The position numbers and the translations under genes were made by a program. From NCBI GenBank assembly GCA_022763425.1, contig JALEGD010000001.1, positions 1 to 64,000 on the forward strand: DNA of 64,000 nt, written 5' to 3'. Source of the DNA: Pelagibacteraceae bacterium (GTDB lineage Bacteria; Pseudomonadota; Alphaproteobacteria; Pelagibacterales; Pelagibacteraceae). Position 1 is the first letter of the stretch; each line of letters begins with the position of its first letter. The notes below the pieces were generated by a model. That model saw nothing but the letters and a program-made list of their open reading frames with translations, searched no databases and was not told the DNA's origin. This document shows positions 42,519-51,852 of the stretch, in pieces.

Positions 42519-43349
42519 ATGAATTTAGTTAACAGTGATTGGTTAAGTCAAAACTTAAAAAATAAAAATTTAAGTATTTTAGACTGTTCTTGGCACTTGC
42601 CAGGAACAAATCGAAATGGAAAAGAAGAGTTCTTAAAAGAAAGAATACCTGGAGCAATTTTTTTTGATATCGATTATTTTTCAGACGAGAATTCTGAGTA
42701 TCCACATACATTAATAAATAAGGATACTTTTTCAAAAAAAGTTTCTGAGATAGGAGTTAAAAACACTGACCATGTTATTTGTTATGATGCTTTAGGGATA
42801 TTTTCCTCTGCAAGAGTATGTTGGATGTTTAAGCAATTTGGCCATCAAGAGGTATCAATCTTAGATGGAGGGTTAAAAAATTGGAAATTAAAAAATTTAG
42901 AAATTGAAAATAGTGATTATAAAAAAAAAGAGATATCAAATTATATAGCAGTAAAAGAGCCAAATAATGTTAAATACTTTGATGATATAAAAAAAAATAT
43001 CACAAATCATTCATTTCAATTAGTTGATGCCCGACCTGCAGGGAGATATGAAGGATCTAGTCCTGAACCAAGACCTGAATTACAAAGTGGAAGCATCGAA
43101 GGTAGCAAAAATATCCCTTTCTCAGATTTAATTGATCCAAAAACGGGGTGCTTAAAAAGCAAAGAAGACCTAAAAAAAATCTTTAAAGAAAAAAAAATAT
43201 CTAAAAATGAAGACATAACTTTTTCATGCGGATCAGGTGTTGCAGCTGCAATTGCGGGAACTGCATATAATCAAGTTTTTGATAAAGAGTTTAGTATTTA
43301 TGATGGTTCATGGACTGAATGGGCTATTAAAAATAAACTTCTTAAATAA
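42519..43349 (+). CDS. sseA: 3-mercaptopyruvate/thiosulfate sulfurtransferase
   Basis: The 276-residue protein has two rhodanese domains. The first includes 'LDCSWHLPGTNRNGKEEFLKERIPGAIFFDID' and 'VICYDALGIFSSARVCWMF'; the second has 'LVDARPAGRYEG' and the catalytic cysteine in 'ITFSCGSGVAAAI' (CGSGVxA is the mercaptopyruvate type). It moves sulfur from mercaptopyruvate to thiols or cyanide. Confidence 0.92.
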   Translation: MNLVNSDWLSQNLKNKNLSILDCSWHLPGTNRNGKEEFLKERIPGAIFFDIDYFSDENSEYPHTLINKDTFSKKVSEIGVKNTDHVICYDALGIFSSARVCWMFKQFGHQEVSILDGGLKNWKLKNLEIENSDYKKKEISNYIAVKEPNNVKYFDDIKKNITNHSFQLVDARPAGRYEGSSPEPRPELQSGSIEGSKNIPFSDLIDPKTGCLKSKEDLKKIFKEKKISKNEDITFSCGSGVAAAIAGTAYNQVFDKEFSIYDGSWTEWAIKNKLLK

Positions 43350-43432
43350 AAAAGATAAAAGATTCCTTTAATTTGTCCTAATTCAATATTATATGTTCAA
43401 CCTACTAGCGAAAATTTAATTTATTGTCCAAA

Positions 43433-44311
43433 ATGAGCACTAAAAAAAAACTAATAATAATACTTAGCATCGTTGCTGTCGTTATTACCTCAGTAATAAT
43501 TGGTAGAGCAGTAATTGCAAATATTGTTAAGGATAAAATTAAAGAAGCTAGAGATAGGCCTGTCGGAGTCATTGCAGCGAAAGTTAATTTTTCAAATTTT
43601 TTTGATAAACTTGAAACATTTGGCACAGCCATTGCAAATCAAACGTTCTCTATAAGAATAAAAAAAGAAGAATTAATAAGCTCAATTAATTTTGATGAAT
43701 ACCCTTCTGTCAAAAAAGGAGATGTAATTGCAAAACTAAATGATCAAATTATTGTTGCTCCTTTCAATGGCAAAGTTGGAAAAAGGGAAATAACACCAGG
43801 AATTCTTGGTGGAGATGACTCAATTATCGCAACGTTAGATGATATCGAAACCTTAAAAATAGATATAAAAATTCCTGAAAATTTTTTAGGTGTCCTCAAA
43901 AAGGGATTAAAAATTGAAGCAAGCTCATCTGCTTTTGAGGAAACGTTTACAGGACAACTTGAAACAATAAGCTCAAGGGTTGATCCAACTACAAGATCTA
44001 TCTTAGTTCAAGCAAAAATTAATAATGAATCTGAAAAACTAATTCCAGGAATGTTGCTAAATATAAGTCTTATATTTAATGAAACAAATTCATTATCAAT
44101 CCCAGAAGAGGCACTAGTTATTCAAGGAAATGATAAATTTGTTTATTTAATTGAAAATAATAAAATTAAAAAAAACTCCGTAACAATTGGTAAAAGAAAT
44201 TTTGGTAAAATTGAAATATTATCTGGATTAAATGAAGGTAATACTATTTTAGCAGAAGGTACGAATAAAGTGCGACCAGGGTCAAATATTAAAATTACAA
44301 AGTATCAATAA
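43433..44311 (+). CDS. RND efflux membrane-fusion protein
   Basis: ATG 43433 gives 292 residues. One N-terminal helix anchors a periplasmic protein with 'IIVAPFNGKVGKREITPGILGGDD' (lipoyl-like half), a short hairpin and barrel-type 'FTGQLETISSRVDPTTRSILVQAKI' and 'LIPGMLLNISLIF'. It links the RND pump to the outer membrane. It overlaps the pump gene by one base (TAATG). The coiled-coil hairpin is shorter than in AcrA. Confidence 0.92.
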   Translation: MSTKKKLIIILSIVAVVITSVIIGRAVIANIVKDKIKEARDRPVGVIAAKVNFSNFFDKLETFGTAIANQTFSIRIKKEELISSINFDEYPSVKKGDVIAKLNDQIIVAPFNGKVGKREITPGILGGDDSIIATLDDIETLKIDIKIPENFLGVLKKGLKIEASSSAFEETFTGQLETISSRVDPTTRSILVQAKINNESEKLIPGMLLNISLIFNETNSLSIPEEALVIQGNDKFVYLIENNKIKKNSVTIGKRNFGKIEILSGLNEGNTILAEGTNKVRPGSNIKITKYQ

Positions 44312-47300
44312 TGTTCTTAACAGAGCTTTCAATTAAGAGACCAGTCGTTGCAACAGTAATGAGTTTAGTTCTTGTTATTTTTGGAATTGTTACATTTAAT
44401 AAAATTCCCTTGAGAGAACTACCAGATGTAGAAACAGCAAAAATTAACATAAGAACAGATTACAATGGAGCATCCGCTAAAATTATAGATACACAAATTA
44501 CTCAAAAAATTGAAGAGCGAGTAGGAGGAACACCCGGGTTAATCAATATAGATTCTACCAGCGAAGATGAAAGATCATCAATTAATCTAGAGTTTGATTT
44601 GGGTGTTGATTTAGATGTAGCGGCTAATGATGTTAGAGATCGAATTGCAAGAATAGTAGATGATTTGCCAGAACAAGCCGAGCCGCCACAAGTCTTCAAA
44701 GCATCAGCAGCGAGAACTACAACAATGTGGCTAGCATTTCAAAGTGCTCGGATGACTGATCTTGAATTAACGGATTATGCAGATAGATATTTAAAAGATG
44801 AATTTGCAAATGTAGCAGGCGTAGGCCTAATTAGATTAGGCGGTGAAAGAGAATTTTCGCTTAGATTATGGCTTGATCCTGTGGCTATGGCTGCAAGAGA
44901 TATTACTACTGATGAACTTGAAAATATTTTAAGAAAAGAAAATGTTGAATTTCCAGCTGGAAAAATTGAGTCAAAAAGTGTTGATTTAGTTATCAAAGTC
45001 GAAAAAGCTTATCAGGATTTAAATGATTATAAAGAACTCGCATTAAAACGAGCACCTGATGGATCCATTATAAAACTCAAAGATATAGCTAATATAGAAT
45101 TTGGCGCTCTTAACACTAATACACTCTTTAAAGGGAATGGTAATCAAACGGTAGGAATTGGAATCTACCAACAATCAACAGCTAATACAATTGAGGTTGC
45201 GGATAGAATAAAAGAAAAAATTAAAACTTTACAACCTACTCTGCCAGCAGGTTCAAGTTTAAGTGTTTCGTTTGATCGCTCAAGATATATTGAAGCTGCA
45301 ATATATGAAGTTTACAAAACTATCATTATTGCAATTATATTAGTGATAATAATTATTTATTTATTTTTAGGAAACTTAACTGGAGTAATCATACCGGCAG
45401 TAACTATACCAGTTGGAATTATATCTACTTTTTTAGCAATCTACGTTGCTGGATTTACTTTAAACTTATTCACGCTAATGGCACTAGTGTTGGCAATTGG
45501 TATTGTTGTTGATGATGCAATAGTAATGGGTGAAAATATTTCAAGAAGACTCGAAGGTGGAGAAACTAGATTAGTTGCAGCTTATCATGGATCTAAACAA
45601 GTTGCTTTTGCGATCATTGCAACAACCGTAGTTCTAATATCTGTATTCTTACCCTTAATATTTATTAAAGGTTTAATTGGTAGACTGTTTATGGAAATGG
45701 CAGTTACACTATCTTTTGCTGTTTGCATATCTAGCTTTGTTGCTTTGACAATATCACCTATGATTGGTTCAAAATTTCTTAAATCAAAAAAAAGTAACTC
45801 AAGCTTAATTGTAAATTTTAACAATTTTTTTAAAAGATGTGAAATTGGATATACTGAAACATTAAAATTAATAATTAATAAACATAAATTAATTTTTATA
45901 TTCTTAAGTTGTGTAGTTTTGCTGACAGTTTTTTTATTTACTATAACAAAAAAAGAATTACTACCTAAAGAAGATAGGGGGGTATTTTTTGTAATAGTAA
46001 AAGCTCCAGAAGGATCAGGATATAATTATACAGCTTCAAAAGCCCAACAGATTGAAAAAATGTTTTTACCAGAAATTGGTAAAGGAGAAATACGAAGATT
46101 ACTATTAAGAGTGCCAGGATTTGGTAAAAGTAGCAAACAAACCAACTCCGCATTTATAATAGTATTGCTTGAAGATTGGAGCAAACGAAAGAAGGATGGA
46201 AACGAAATACTAAGATCATCATTTGGTAAAATTGCGAGTGTTCCAGGTGTTATCGCATTTCCTGTTATGCCTCAATCAATCAGATCAGGAGGAGTAGAAA
46301 AACCAATACAGTTTGTACTTTTAGGTAATACTTATGACAAGCTTGACGAATGGAAAAATATTTTAAAATCAGAGGCAAGAAAAAATCCAAATATAGTGAG
46401 TGTTGAAGATGACTACAATTTAAACAAACCTGAATTAAAAGTAGAAATTGATAACCAAAAAGCAGCTGATCTGGGAATTAGTATTGAAGCGATAGGTCGA
46501 TCTATTGAAACAATGTTTGGATCAAGAAAAGTCACTAAATTTACAAAAGAAGGGAAAGAATATTCTATTATCTTGCAAAGTAATCTTCAAAATAGACAGG
46601 AACCTGCAAATTTAAACAAGATATATGTTAGATCTACTGTTACAAAAAAATTAATTCCATTATCAAATATTGTAAAAATATCTGAAAGTGCAACCGCACC
46701 TTTTTTAAGTCGTTACAATAGACAAAGAGCTGTTACGATATCTGCACGTTTAGTCGGAAATTACTCAATAGATCAAGCCTTAAAATTTCTAGAGAAAACA
46801 GTAAAAGATAAATTGCCTGAGGAAGTTAGAATTGGATACAAAGGGGAGTCCGAAGAATATAAAAAAACAAATATTGGCATCTATTTGATATTTGGTTTAG
46901 CTTTAATTACTGCATATTTGTCTATGGCAGCGCAATTCGAAAGCTGGCGTCATCCTTTAACAATCATGTTGAGTGTTCCATTTGCAATATTTGGAGGAAT
47001 AGTTGGTCTACTCGTAGCAGGAAGTTCATTAAATATTTATAGTCAAATAGGGTTAATTATTTTAATCGGACTTGCAGCAAAAAATGGGATTTTAATAGTT
47101 GAATTTGCTAATCAAATTAGATCTGAAGGTAAAGATATTTTAAATTCTGTATTACAAGCTTCCAAGTTACGATTTAGACCTATAATTATGACCTCTTTAT
47201 CAACTATAGCCGGCGTAACTCCTTTGATTTTAGGTTCGGGGCCAGGAGAAGCAAGCAGACTAACAATTGGAATTGTAATTTTTATGGGTATGATTTTTAC

Positions 47301-47433
47301 AACCTTCTTTACACTGTATGTAATCCCGGTTGTTTATTTAGTTATTGGCAAAAATACTGTTCCAATTAATACAATAGAAAACCAACTAGATAAAGAACTT
47401 AAATTTAAAGTTAAACAGAATCAAAAAGGGTAA
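44311..47433 (+). CDS. RND-family multidrug efflux permease
   Basis: The 1040-residue pump shows the full AcrB-type layout: 'FLTELSIKRPVVATVMSLVLVIFG' (TM1), porter domain, a middle helix block with 'LMALVLAIGIVVDDAIVMGENISRRLEGG' (proton-relay aspartates), a second porter half, and 'IYSQIGLIILIGLAAKNGILIVEFANQIR' near the end. It exports drugs or toxic metabolites with proton drive. No outer-membrane channel gene is adjacent, so it must use one encoded elsewhere. Confidence 0.96.
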   Translation: MFLTELSIKRPVVATVMSLVLVIFGIVTFNKIPLRELPDVETAKINIRTDYNGASAKIIDTQITQKIEERVGGTPGLINIDSTSEDERSSINLEFDLGVDLDVAANDVRDRIARIVDDLPEQAEPPQVFKASAARTTTMWLAFQSARMTDLELTDYADRYLKDEFANVAGVGLIRLGGEREFSLRLWLDPVAMAARDITTDELENILRKENVEFPAGKIESKSVDLVIKVEKAYQDLNDYKELALKRAPDGSIIKLKDIANIEFGALNTNTLFKGNGNQTVGIGIYQQSTANTIEVADRIKEKIKTLQPTLPAGSSLSVSFDRSRYIEAAIYEVYKTIIIAIILVIIIIYLFLGNLTGVIIPAVTIPVGIISTFLAIYVAGFTLNLFTLMALVLAIGIVVDDAIVMGENISRRLEGGETRLVAAYHGSKQVAFAIIATTVVLISVFLPLIFIKGLIGRLFMEMAVTLSFAVCISSFVALTISPMIGSKFLKSKKSNSSLIVNFNNFFKRCEIGYTETLKLIINKHKLIFIFLSCVVLLTVFLFTITKKELLPKEDRGVFFVIVKAPEGSGYNYTASKAQQIEKMFLPEIGKGEIRRLLLRVPGFGKSSKQTNSAFIIVLLEDWSKRKKDGNEILRSSFGKIASVPGVIAFPVMPQSIRSGGVEKPIQFVLLGNTYDKLDEWKNILKSEARKNPNIVSVEDDYNLNKPELKVEIDNQKAADLGISIEAIGRSIETMFGSRKVTKFTKEGKEYSIILQSNLQNRQEPANLNKIYVRSTVTKKLIPLSNIVKISESATAPFLSRYNRQRAVTISARLVGNYSIDQALKFLEKTVKDKLPEEVRIGYKGESEEYKKTNIGIYLIFGLALITAYLSMAAQFESWRHPLTIMLSVPFAIFGGIVGLLVAGSSLNIYSQIGLIILIGLAAKNGILIVEFANQIRSEGKDILNSVLQASKLRFRPIIMTSLSTIAGVTPLILGSGPGEASRLTIGIVIFMGMIFTTFFTLYVIPVVYLVIGKNTVPINTIENQLDKELKFKVKQNQKG

Positions 47434-47444
47434 GAATTAATTAA

Positions 47445-47759
47445 TTAGGAATTTTTTTTTATCCATTTTAAAAATTTATCATTACCATTATAAATATTAA
47501 AAAAAAGAATACACGGGCAATCATAAGAGTGTTGTTCCTTGATATTCTTAATAATTTTTTTCATATTTTTTCTCTGAGTTTTTCCGATCAAAATATATTC
47601 TTTTGATGATGAAATTTTTTTATTCCATTTAAAAAATGACTGAACATTAGAAATAATATTTGTGCATGCGGCAAGTTTGTTATTAACTAAAAATTTACCA
47701 ATTTTATTTGCTTCTAATTTTGATCCACAAGTTAAATATAAAAGTTTATAATTGCTCAT
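47445..47759 (-). CDS. cutA: CutA1-type protein
   Basis: The 104-residue protein has 'LLYLTCGSKLEANKIGKFLVNNKLAACTNIISNVQSFFKWNKKI' and 'YDCPCILFFNIYNGNDKFLKWI', typical of trimeric CutA1. The family was linked to copper tolerance but its role is unsettled. It is divergent from gpmA with 30 bases between starts. Confidence 0.9.
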   Translation of the reverse strand: MSNYKLLYLTCGSKLEANKIGKFLVNNKLAACTNIISNVQSFFKWNKKISSSKEYILIGKTQRKNMKKIIKNIKEQHSYDCPCILFFNIYNGNDKFLKWIKKNS

Positions 47760-47789
47760 ATTGATAATTTATCATAATAAATAATTTTT

Positions 47790-48512
47790 ATGATAAATCT
47801 AATTTTAATTCGTCATGGTCAAAGTCGGTGGAATTTAGAAAATAGATTCACAGGCTGGTATGATGCCGATCTTACAAAAAAAGGTCTAGAAGAAGCTGAT
47901 AAAGCTGGCCTTCTTATAAAAGAACTCGGTCTTAAATTTAATTATGGTTTTACTTCTTTTCAAACTAGAGCCATAAAAACTTTTGAAACAATTTTAAAAT
48001 CTTCAGAGATTAATATTCCTCACGTCACGAAAGCATGGCAACTTAACGAAAGGCACTATGGAGGTCTACAAGGGCTGAATAAAGAAGAAACTGCAAAAAA
48101 ACATGGAAAAGAACAAGTTATGATTTGGAGAAGAAGTTATGATATTCCTCCTCCTCCACAAGACAGAAGTGACCCTGCTCACCCTGTAAACTCTAAGATT
48201 TACGAGGATATTAATCCAAATTTAATTCCAGATTCTGAGTCACTTAAAGATACTTACAACAGGGCTGTGCCATATTATTTAGAAAATATTGAGCCATTAT
48301 TAAAAAAATCTGAAAATATTTTAATTTCGGCTCATGGAAATAGTTTGCGCGCATTATGCAAAAAAATTTTCGAAATTTCTGATGAGATGATTGTTAAATT
48401 AGAGATACCAACTGGAAATCCAATTCAAATTCAATTTGATGAAAATTTAAATCTTAAAGAATATAAATATTTAGATAAAACACGCGCCAAAGAATTTATT
48501 GTCAAAAAATAA
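47790..48512 (+). CDS. gpmA: 2,3-bisphosphoglycerate-dependent phosphoglycerate mutase
   Basis: The 240-residue protein has the phosphohistidine motif 'LIRHGQSRWNLENRFTGWYDADLT', 'WQLNERHYGGLQGLNKEETA', 'RRSYDIPPPP' and the second histidine in 'ILISAHGNSLRALCK'. It interconverts 3- and 2-phosphoglycerate in glycolysis. It ends 11 bases inside the convergent murU end. Confidence 0.96.
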   Translation: MINLILIRHGQSRWNLENRFTGWYDADLTKKGLEEADKAGLLIKELGLKFNYGFTSFQTRAIKTFETILKSSEINIPHVTKAWQLNERHYGGLQGLNKEETAKKHGKEQVMIWRRSYDIPPPPQDRSDPAHPVNSKIYEDINPNLIPDSESLKDTYNRAVPYYLENIEPLLKKSENILISAHGNSLRALCKKIFEISDEMIVKLEIPTGNPIQIQFDENLNLKEYKYLDKTRAKEFIVKK

Positions 48513-49188
48513 TATCTTTACTCTTTAGCTTATTATAAATTTCTAAATCAGTTGTATGATAAAAAGTCTGCTCGAAAATTTCGCCTGTAATTTTCTTCTC
48601 TTCTATTAAAAGATCCCATATCTCTTTTATTGAAAATGACTTTACCTCTTTATTTTCTAATAATGTGGAATTTAAGATCTGAAACCCTGTATAAATATAA
48701 TTTTTTTTATTTGTTAAAAAGTCATTCTCAATAGAAAAATCTGCATTTAAATTAGGGTCAAAACTCTTATCTTTTCTTGCTAAAAGCAATCCTGCTAAAA
48801 AATTTTTTTGTATAGTTTTTTTAATTAAAGTTTTCATGTCTAAAATATAATTTTTTTGCCAAACAGTATCAGAATTTAGAACAAGAAAATAATCGTCGGA
48901 TAAAAAATGCTTGGCATTAACTAATGCACCACCTGTATCTAAAATAACTTCTTCTTCAAAAACTTTAATATCAGGGTGATTTTTATTTATATAGCTAGAA
49001 ATTTTTTGTTTTAAATGATGAACATTAACTGCAATCTCATTTACACCAAGTTCTTTCAAAATCTTAATTGAATATTCAATTAGTGGAATATTATTAATAG
49101 TTAATAAAGGTTTAGGGGTTGTATTAGTTAGTGGCAAAACACGTTTACCAAAACCAGCACATAAAATTATTGCTTTATTTATTTCCAT
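48502..49188 (-). CDS. murU: MurNAc-1-phosphate uridylyltransferase-like nucleotidyltransferase
   Basis: The 228-residue protein has the nucleotidyltransferase loop 'AIILCAGFGKRVLPLTNTTPKPLL' and metal-site 'VLNSDTVW'. Its pairing with the kinase upstream (10-base overlap) matches the AmgK-MurU recycling pathway of alpha- and gammaproteobacteria, in which N-acetylmuramate is phosphorylated and then converted to UDP-MurNAc, bypassing MurA/MurB. Assignment depends partly on this context. Confidence 0.82.
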   Translation of the reverse strand: MEINKAIILCAGFGKRVLPLTNTTPKPLLTINNIPLIEYSIKILKELGVNEIAVNVHHLKQKISSYINKNHPDIKVFEEEVILDTGGALVNAKHFLSDDYFLVLNSDTVWQKNYILDMKTLIKKTIQKNFLAGLLLARKDKSFDPNLNADFSIENDFLTNKKNYIYTGFQILNSTLLENKEVKSFSIKEIWDLLIEEKKITGEIFEQTFYHTTDLEIYNKLKSKDIIF

Positions 49189-50123
49189 TTTTTTCGAATA
49201 ACTTTGTTAGAAAAATATTTTTTGAATATCAAGTTTAATTCTTTTAATTCATTATGCTTTAGTCTTAATTTTAAAAGGGACCAAGTTCTTGGTAAATATT
49301 TTAAATACTTTTCTTTATGATCTCGTCGATACAATCTTAAAAAAATACCCAAAATTTTTAAAAGCCTTTGAATTGAGAGTATGTGAAAATGAAATAGAAA
49401 ATCATTTTGTTTTTTTTTTGTTTTTTTTAAATAATATTTTACTAATTTGGACTGATCACTTTGACTTATATTTACCCTTACATCATCTACTAGAGACATA
49501 AGATCATAAACAGGATGACCAATTACAGCATCTTGCGTATCTAAAAAACCAATTTTTCTATTATGAATAATTAAGTTTTCGATATGAAAATCTCTATGAA
49601 CAAAAACTTTATTAGATTTAGTGGTTTTTTTTAGTAACTTTAGAAAACAATTATTTATTGTTTTTTGAATTTCTCTTATTTTCTTCTTAGTAAAAAACTC
49701 TGGCAAAAACCATTCATAAAACAAATTCATTTCTTTCTGTAATAATTTCATAGAATATTTGGGTAAATTTTTTTTTGGTTTAATTTTTTGTAATTTTACA
49801 AGCTCATCTATTACCTTTTTAAAATGATTAATTTTATTTTTTTTAATTAAATTTTTTACTAAATTGTTGCCTAAATCTTCAATAATAATAAAATTATTTT
49901 TTATATTTTTTTTTATTGTTTTAGGTGCTTTAATTTTGTTGCTAATTAAAAATTCATTTATCTTTGAATAATTTTCTAAATTATTTTTTTTATCCTTCTT
50001 GCAATAAACTAAAATTTGTTTTTTCTTATTTTTAAAACGATAAAACTTTCTTGGTGACGCATCACCAGCAACTAAATAAATTTCATTATTTAGTTTTTCC
50101 AAAATATTTGATTTTAATGTCAC
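49179..50123 (-). CDS. amgK: AmgK-like cell-wall amino-sugar kinase
   Basis: The 314-residue aminoglycoside-phosphotransferase-fold protein has 'GDASPRKFYRF' near the N-terminus, the Brenner motif 'VFVHRDFHIENLIIH' and 'IGFLDTQDAVIGHPVYDLMSLVDDVR'. In related bacteria this protein phosphorylates MurNAc and GlcNAc at C1 for MurU. The start is GTG 50123, inside tsaE (38-base overlap); a TTG at 50102 is an alternative. The protein is Lys/Asn-rich like its neighbours. Confidence 0.83.
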   Translation of the reverse strand: MTLKSNILEKLNNEIYLVAGDASPRKFYRFKNKKKQILVYCKKDKKNNLENYSKINEFLISNKIKAPKTIKKNIKNNFIIIEDLGNNLVKNLIKKNKINHFKKVIDELVKLQKIKPKKNLPKYSMKLLQKEMNLFYEWFLPEFFTKKKIREIQKTINNCFLKLLKKTTKSNKVFVHRDFHIENLIIHNRKIGFLDTQDAVIGHPVYDLMSLVDDVRVNISQSDQSKLVKYYLKKTKKKQNDFLFHFHILSIQRLLKILGIFLRLYRRDHKEKYLKYLPRTWSLLKLRLKHNELKELNLIFKKYFSNKVIRKKWK

Positions 50124-50520
50124 GTTCGTTTTTTAATTTTGTATGCTTTAAACTTATTTCTATACGATTTATATTTTTTTTCTTAATTAATTCAGGCCAT
50201 TCTATAATATTAATTACCTTATCCTCTAACTCAAATAGACCAATGTTTTCTAGATCTAATTTACTCTTAAGTCGGTATAAATCGTAATGGGCTATAATTA
50301 GTTTATTTTTGACCGGGTAGTATTGGACTATGTTAAAAGTTGGGCTGGTTACTTGGGGTGACTTTTTTTTATTTTTTTTGAAAATTTCACTGATAATTAA
50401 CTTTGACAGAGTCGTTTTACCGGTACCTAAATTTCCCTTTAAATAAATTGTGTGACCTATTTTTACTTTTTTTGAGATTTTATAAGATAGCGTCTTTAAA
50501 TCTTTTAAAGCACATCTCAT
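50086..50520 (-). CDS. tsaE: tRNA threonylcarbamoyladenosine synthesis ATPase TsaE
   Basis: The 144-residue protein has Walker A 'IYLKGNLGTGKTTLSKLII', 'VTSPTFNIVQYY' and 'AHYDLYRL...ELEDKVINIIEWPEL'. It supports TsaB/TsaD in making t6A on tRNAs that read ANN codons. It follows ahcY by 3 bases and overlaps amgK. The tsaE-amgK-murU order is common in alphaproteobacteria. Confidence 0.94.
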   Translation of the reverse strand: MRCALKDLKTLSYKISKKVKIGHTIYLKGNLGTGKTTLSKLIISEIFKKNKKKSPQVTSPTFNIVQYYPVKNKLIIAHYDLYRLKSKLDLENIGLFELEDKVINIIEWPELIKKKNINRIEISLKHTKLKNERDIKIKYFGKTK

Positions 50521-50523
50521 TGC

Positions 50524-51810
50524 TTAATATCTATAAGCATCACCTTTGAAAGGACCTTGTGGAGAGACACCTATATAATCAGCTTGATCATTTGAAAGTT
50601 TTGTTAACTTTGCTCCAACTTTTGCCAAGTGTAACTCAGCAACTTTTTCATCTAAGTGTTTTGGTAGAACATAAACTTTCTTTTCATATTGATTAGGATT
50701 ATTCCATAATTCGATTTGTGCCATAACTTGGTTTGTAAAAGATGCACTCATAACAAAACTTGGATGACCTGTGGCACAGCCTAAATTTACCAATCGTCCT
50801 TCGGCTAATAAGATAATTCTTTTTTTGTCAGGAAATTCTATTTCATGAACCTGAGGTTTAATTTCATTCCATTTATAATTTTTTAATGCATCAACTTGAA
50901 TTTCATTATCAAAATGACCGATATTACATAATATAGACCTATCTTTCATAGATCTCATATGATCTGCTGTTACAATATCTTTATTACCTGTTGCAGTTAC
51001 AACAATATCTGCATTACCAATCATTTCATCCATTAAAACAACTTCGTAACCTTCCATTGATGCTTGTAATGCGCATATTGGGTCAGTTTCTGTAACCATT
51101 ACTCGTGCACCAGCTTGACGTAAAGATGCAGCACTACCTTTTCCAACATCACCAAAACCTGCAACTATTGCAACCTTACCAGACATCATAACATCAGTTG
51201 CTCTACGTATTGAGTCAACTAAACTCTCTCGACATCCATACAAATTGTCAAATTTAGATTTAGTTACCGAGTCATTAACGTTAAAAGCTGGAATCAAAAG
51301 ACTTCCATCTTTTTCCATTTTTTTTAGCTCTTTTACACCAGTTGTTGTTTCCTCTGAAACGCCTTTAATATCTTTTAATAATTCTTTGTAATCTTTATGC
51401 ATTAAAGCTGTAAGGTCTCCACCATCATCTAAAATCATGTTTGGCTTCCAATCTTTATTTCCCTCAATCGTTTGTTTAATGCACCACCAATATTCCTCTT
51501 CCGTTTCACCTTTCCAAGCAAAAACAGGTATTCCTTTTCTAGCAATAGCAGCGGCAGCATGATCTTGTGTCGAAAAGATATTGCAAGAGGACCATCTAAC
51601 ACTTGCTCCAAGATGAACTAAAGTTTCAATCAAAACAGCTGTTTGAATTGTCATGTGCAAACATCCAACAATATTTGCTCCTTTTAGTGGTTTTGAATTT
51701 CCATACTCTTCTCTTATGGCCATTAAACCTGGCATCTCAGACTCGGCTAGAGAAATTTCTTTGTCTCCAAAATCAGCTAAATTAATATCTTTTACTTTAT
51801 AATCCGTCAT
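50524..51810 (-). CDS. ahcY: S-adenosylhomocysteine hydrolase
   Basis: The 428-residue enzyme has '[25 protein letters not shown]', '[11 protein letters not shown]', '[22 protein letters not shown]', the NAD-binding '[20 protein letters not shown]' and the C-terminal '[10 protein letters not shown]'. It splits SAH to homocysteine and adenosine, completing the methyl cycle with MetY-derived homocysteine. It lies 42 bases downstream of the sensor kinase. Confidence 0.97.
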   Translation of the reverse strand: MTDYKVKDINLADFGDKEISLAESEMPGLMAIREEYGNSKPLKGANIVGCLHMTIQTAVLIETLVHLGASVRWSSCNIFSTQDHAAAAIARKGIPVFAWKGETEEEYWWCIKQTIEGNKDWKPNMILDDGGDLTALMHKDYKELLKDIKGVSEETTTGVKELKKMEKDGSLLIPAFNVNDSVTKSKFDNLYGCRESLVDSIRRATDVMMSGKVAIVAGFGDVGKGSAASLRQAGARVMVTETDPICALQASMEGYEVVLMDEMIGNADIVVTATGNKDIVTADHMRSMKDRSILCNIGHFDNEIQVDALKNYKWNEIKPQVHEIEFPDKKRIILLAEGRLVNLGCATGHPSFVMSASFTNQVMAQIELWNNPNQYEKKVYVLPKHLDEKVAELHLAKVGAKLTKLSNDQADYIGVSPQGPFKGDAYRY

Positions 51811-51852
51811 TGGCGGTCAACTAACAGTATTGGAAAGTTTAATCAATAGGAA

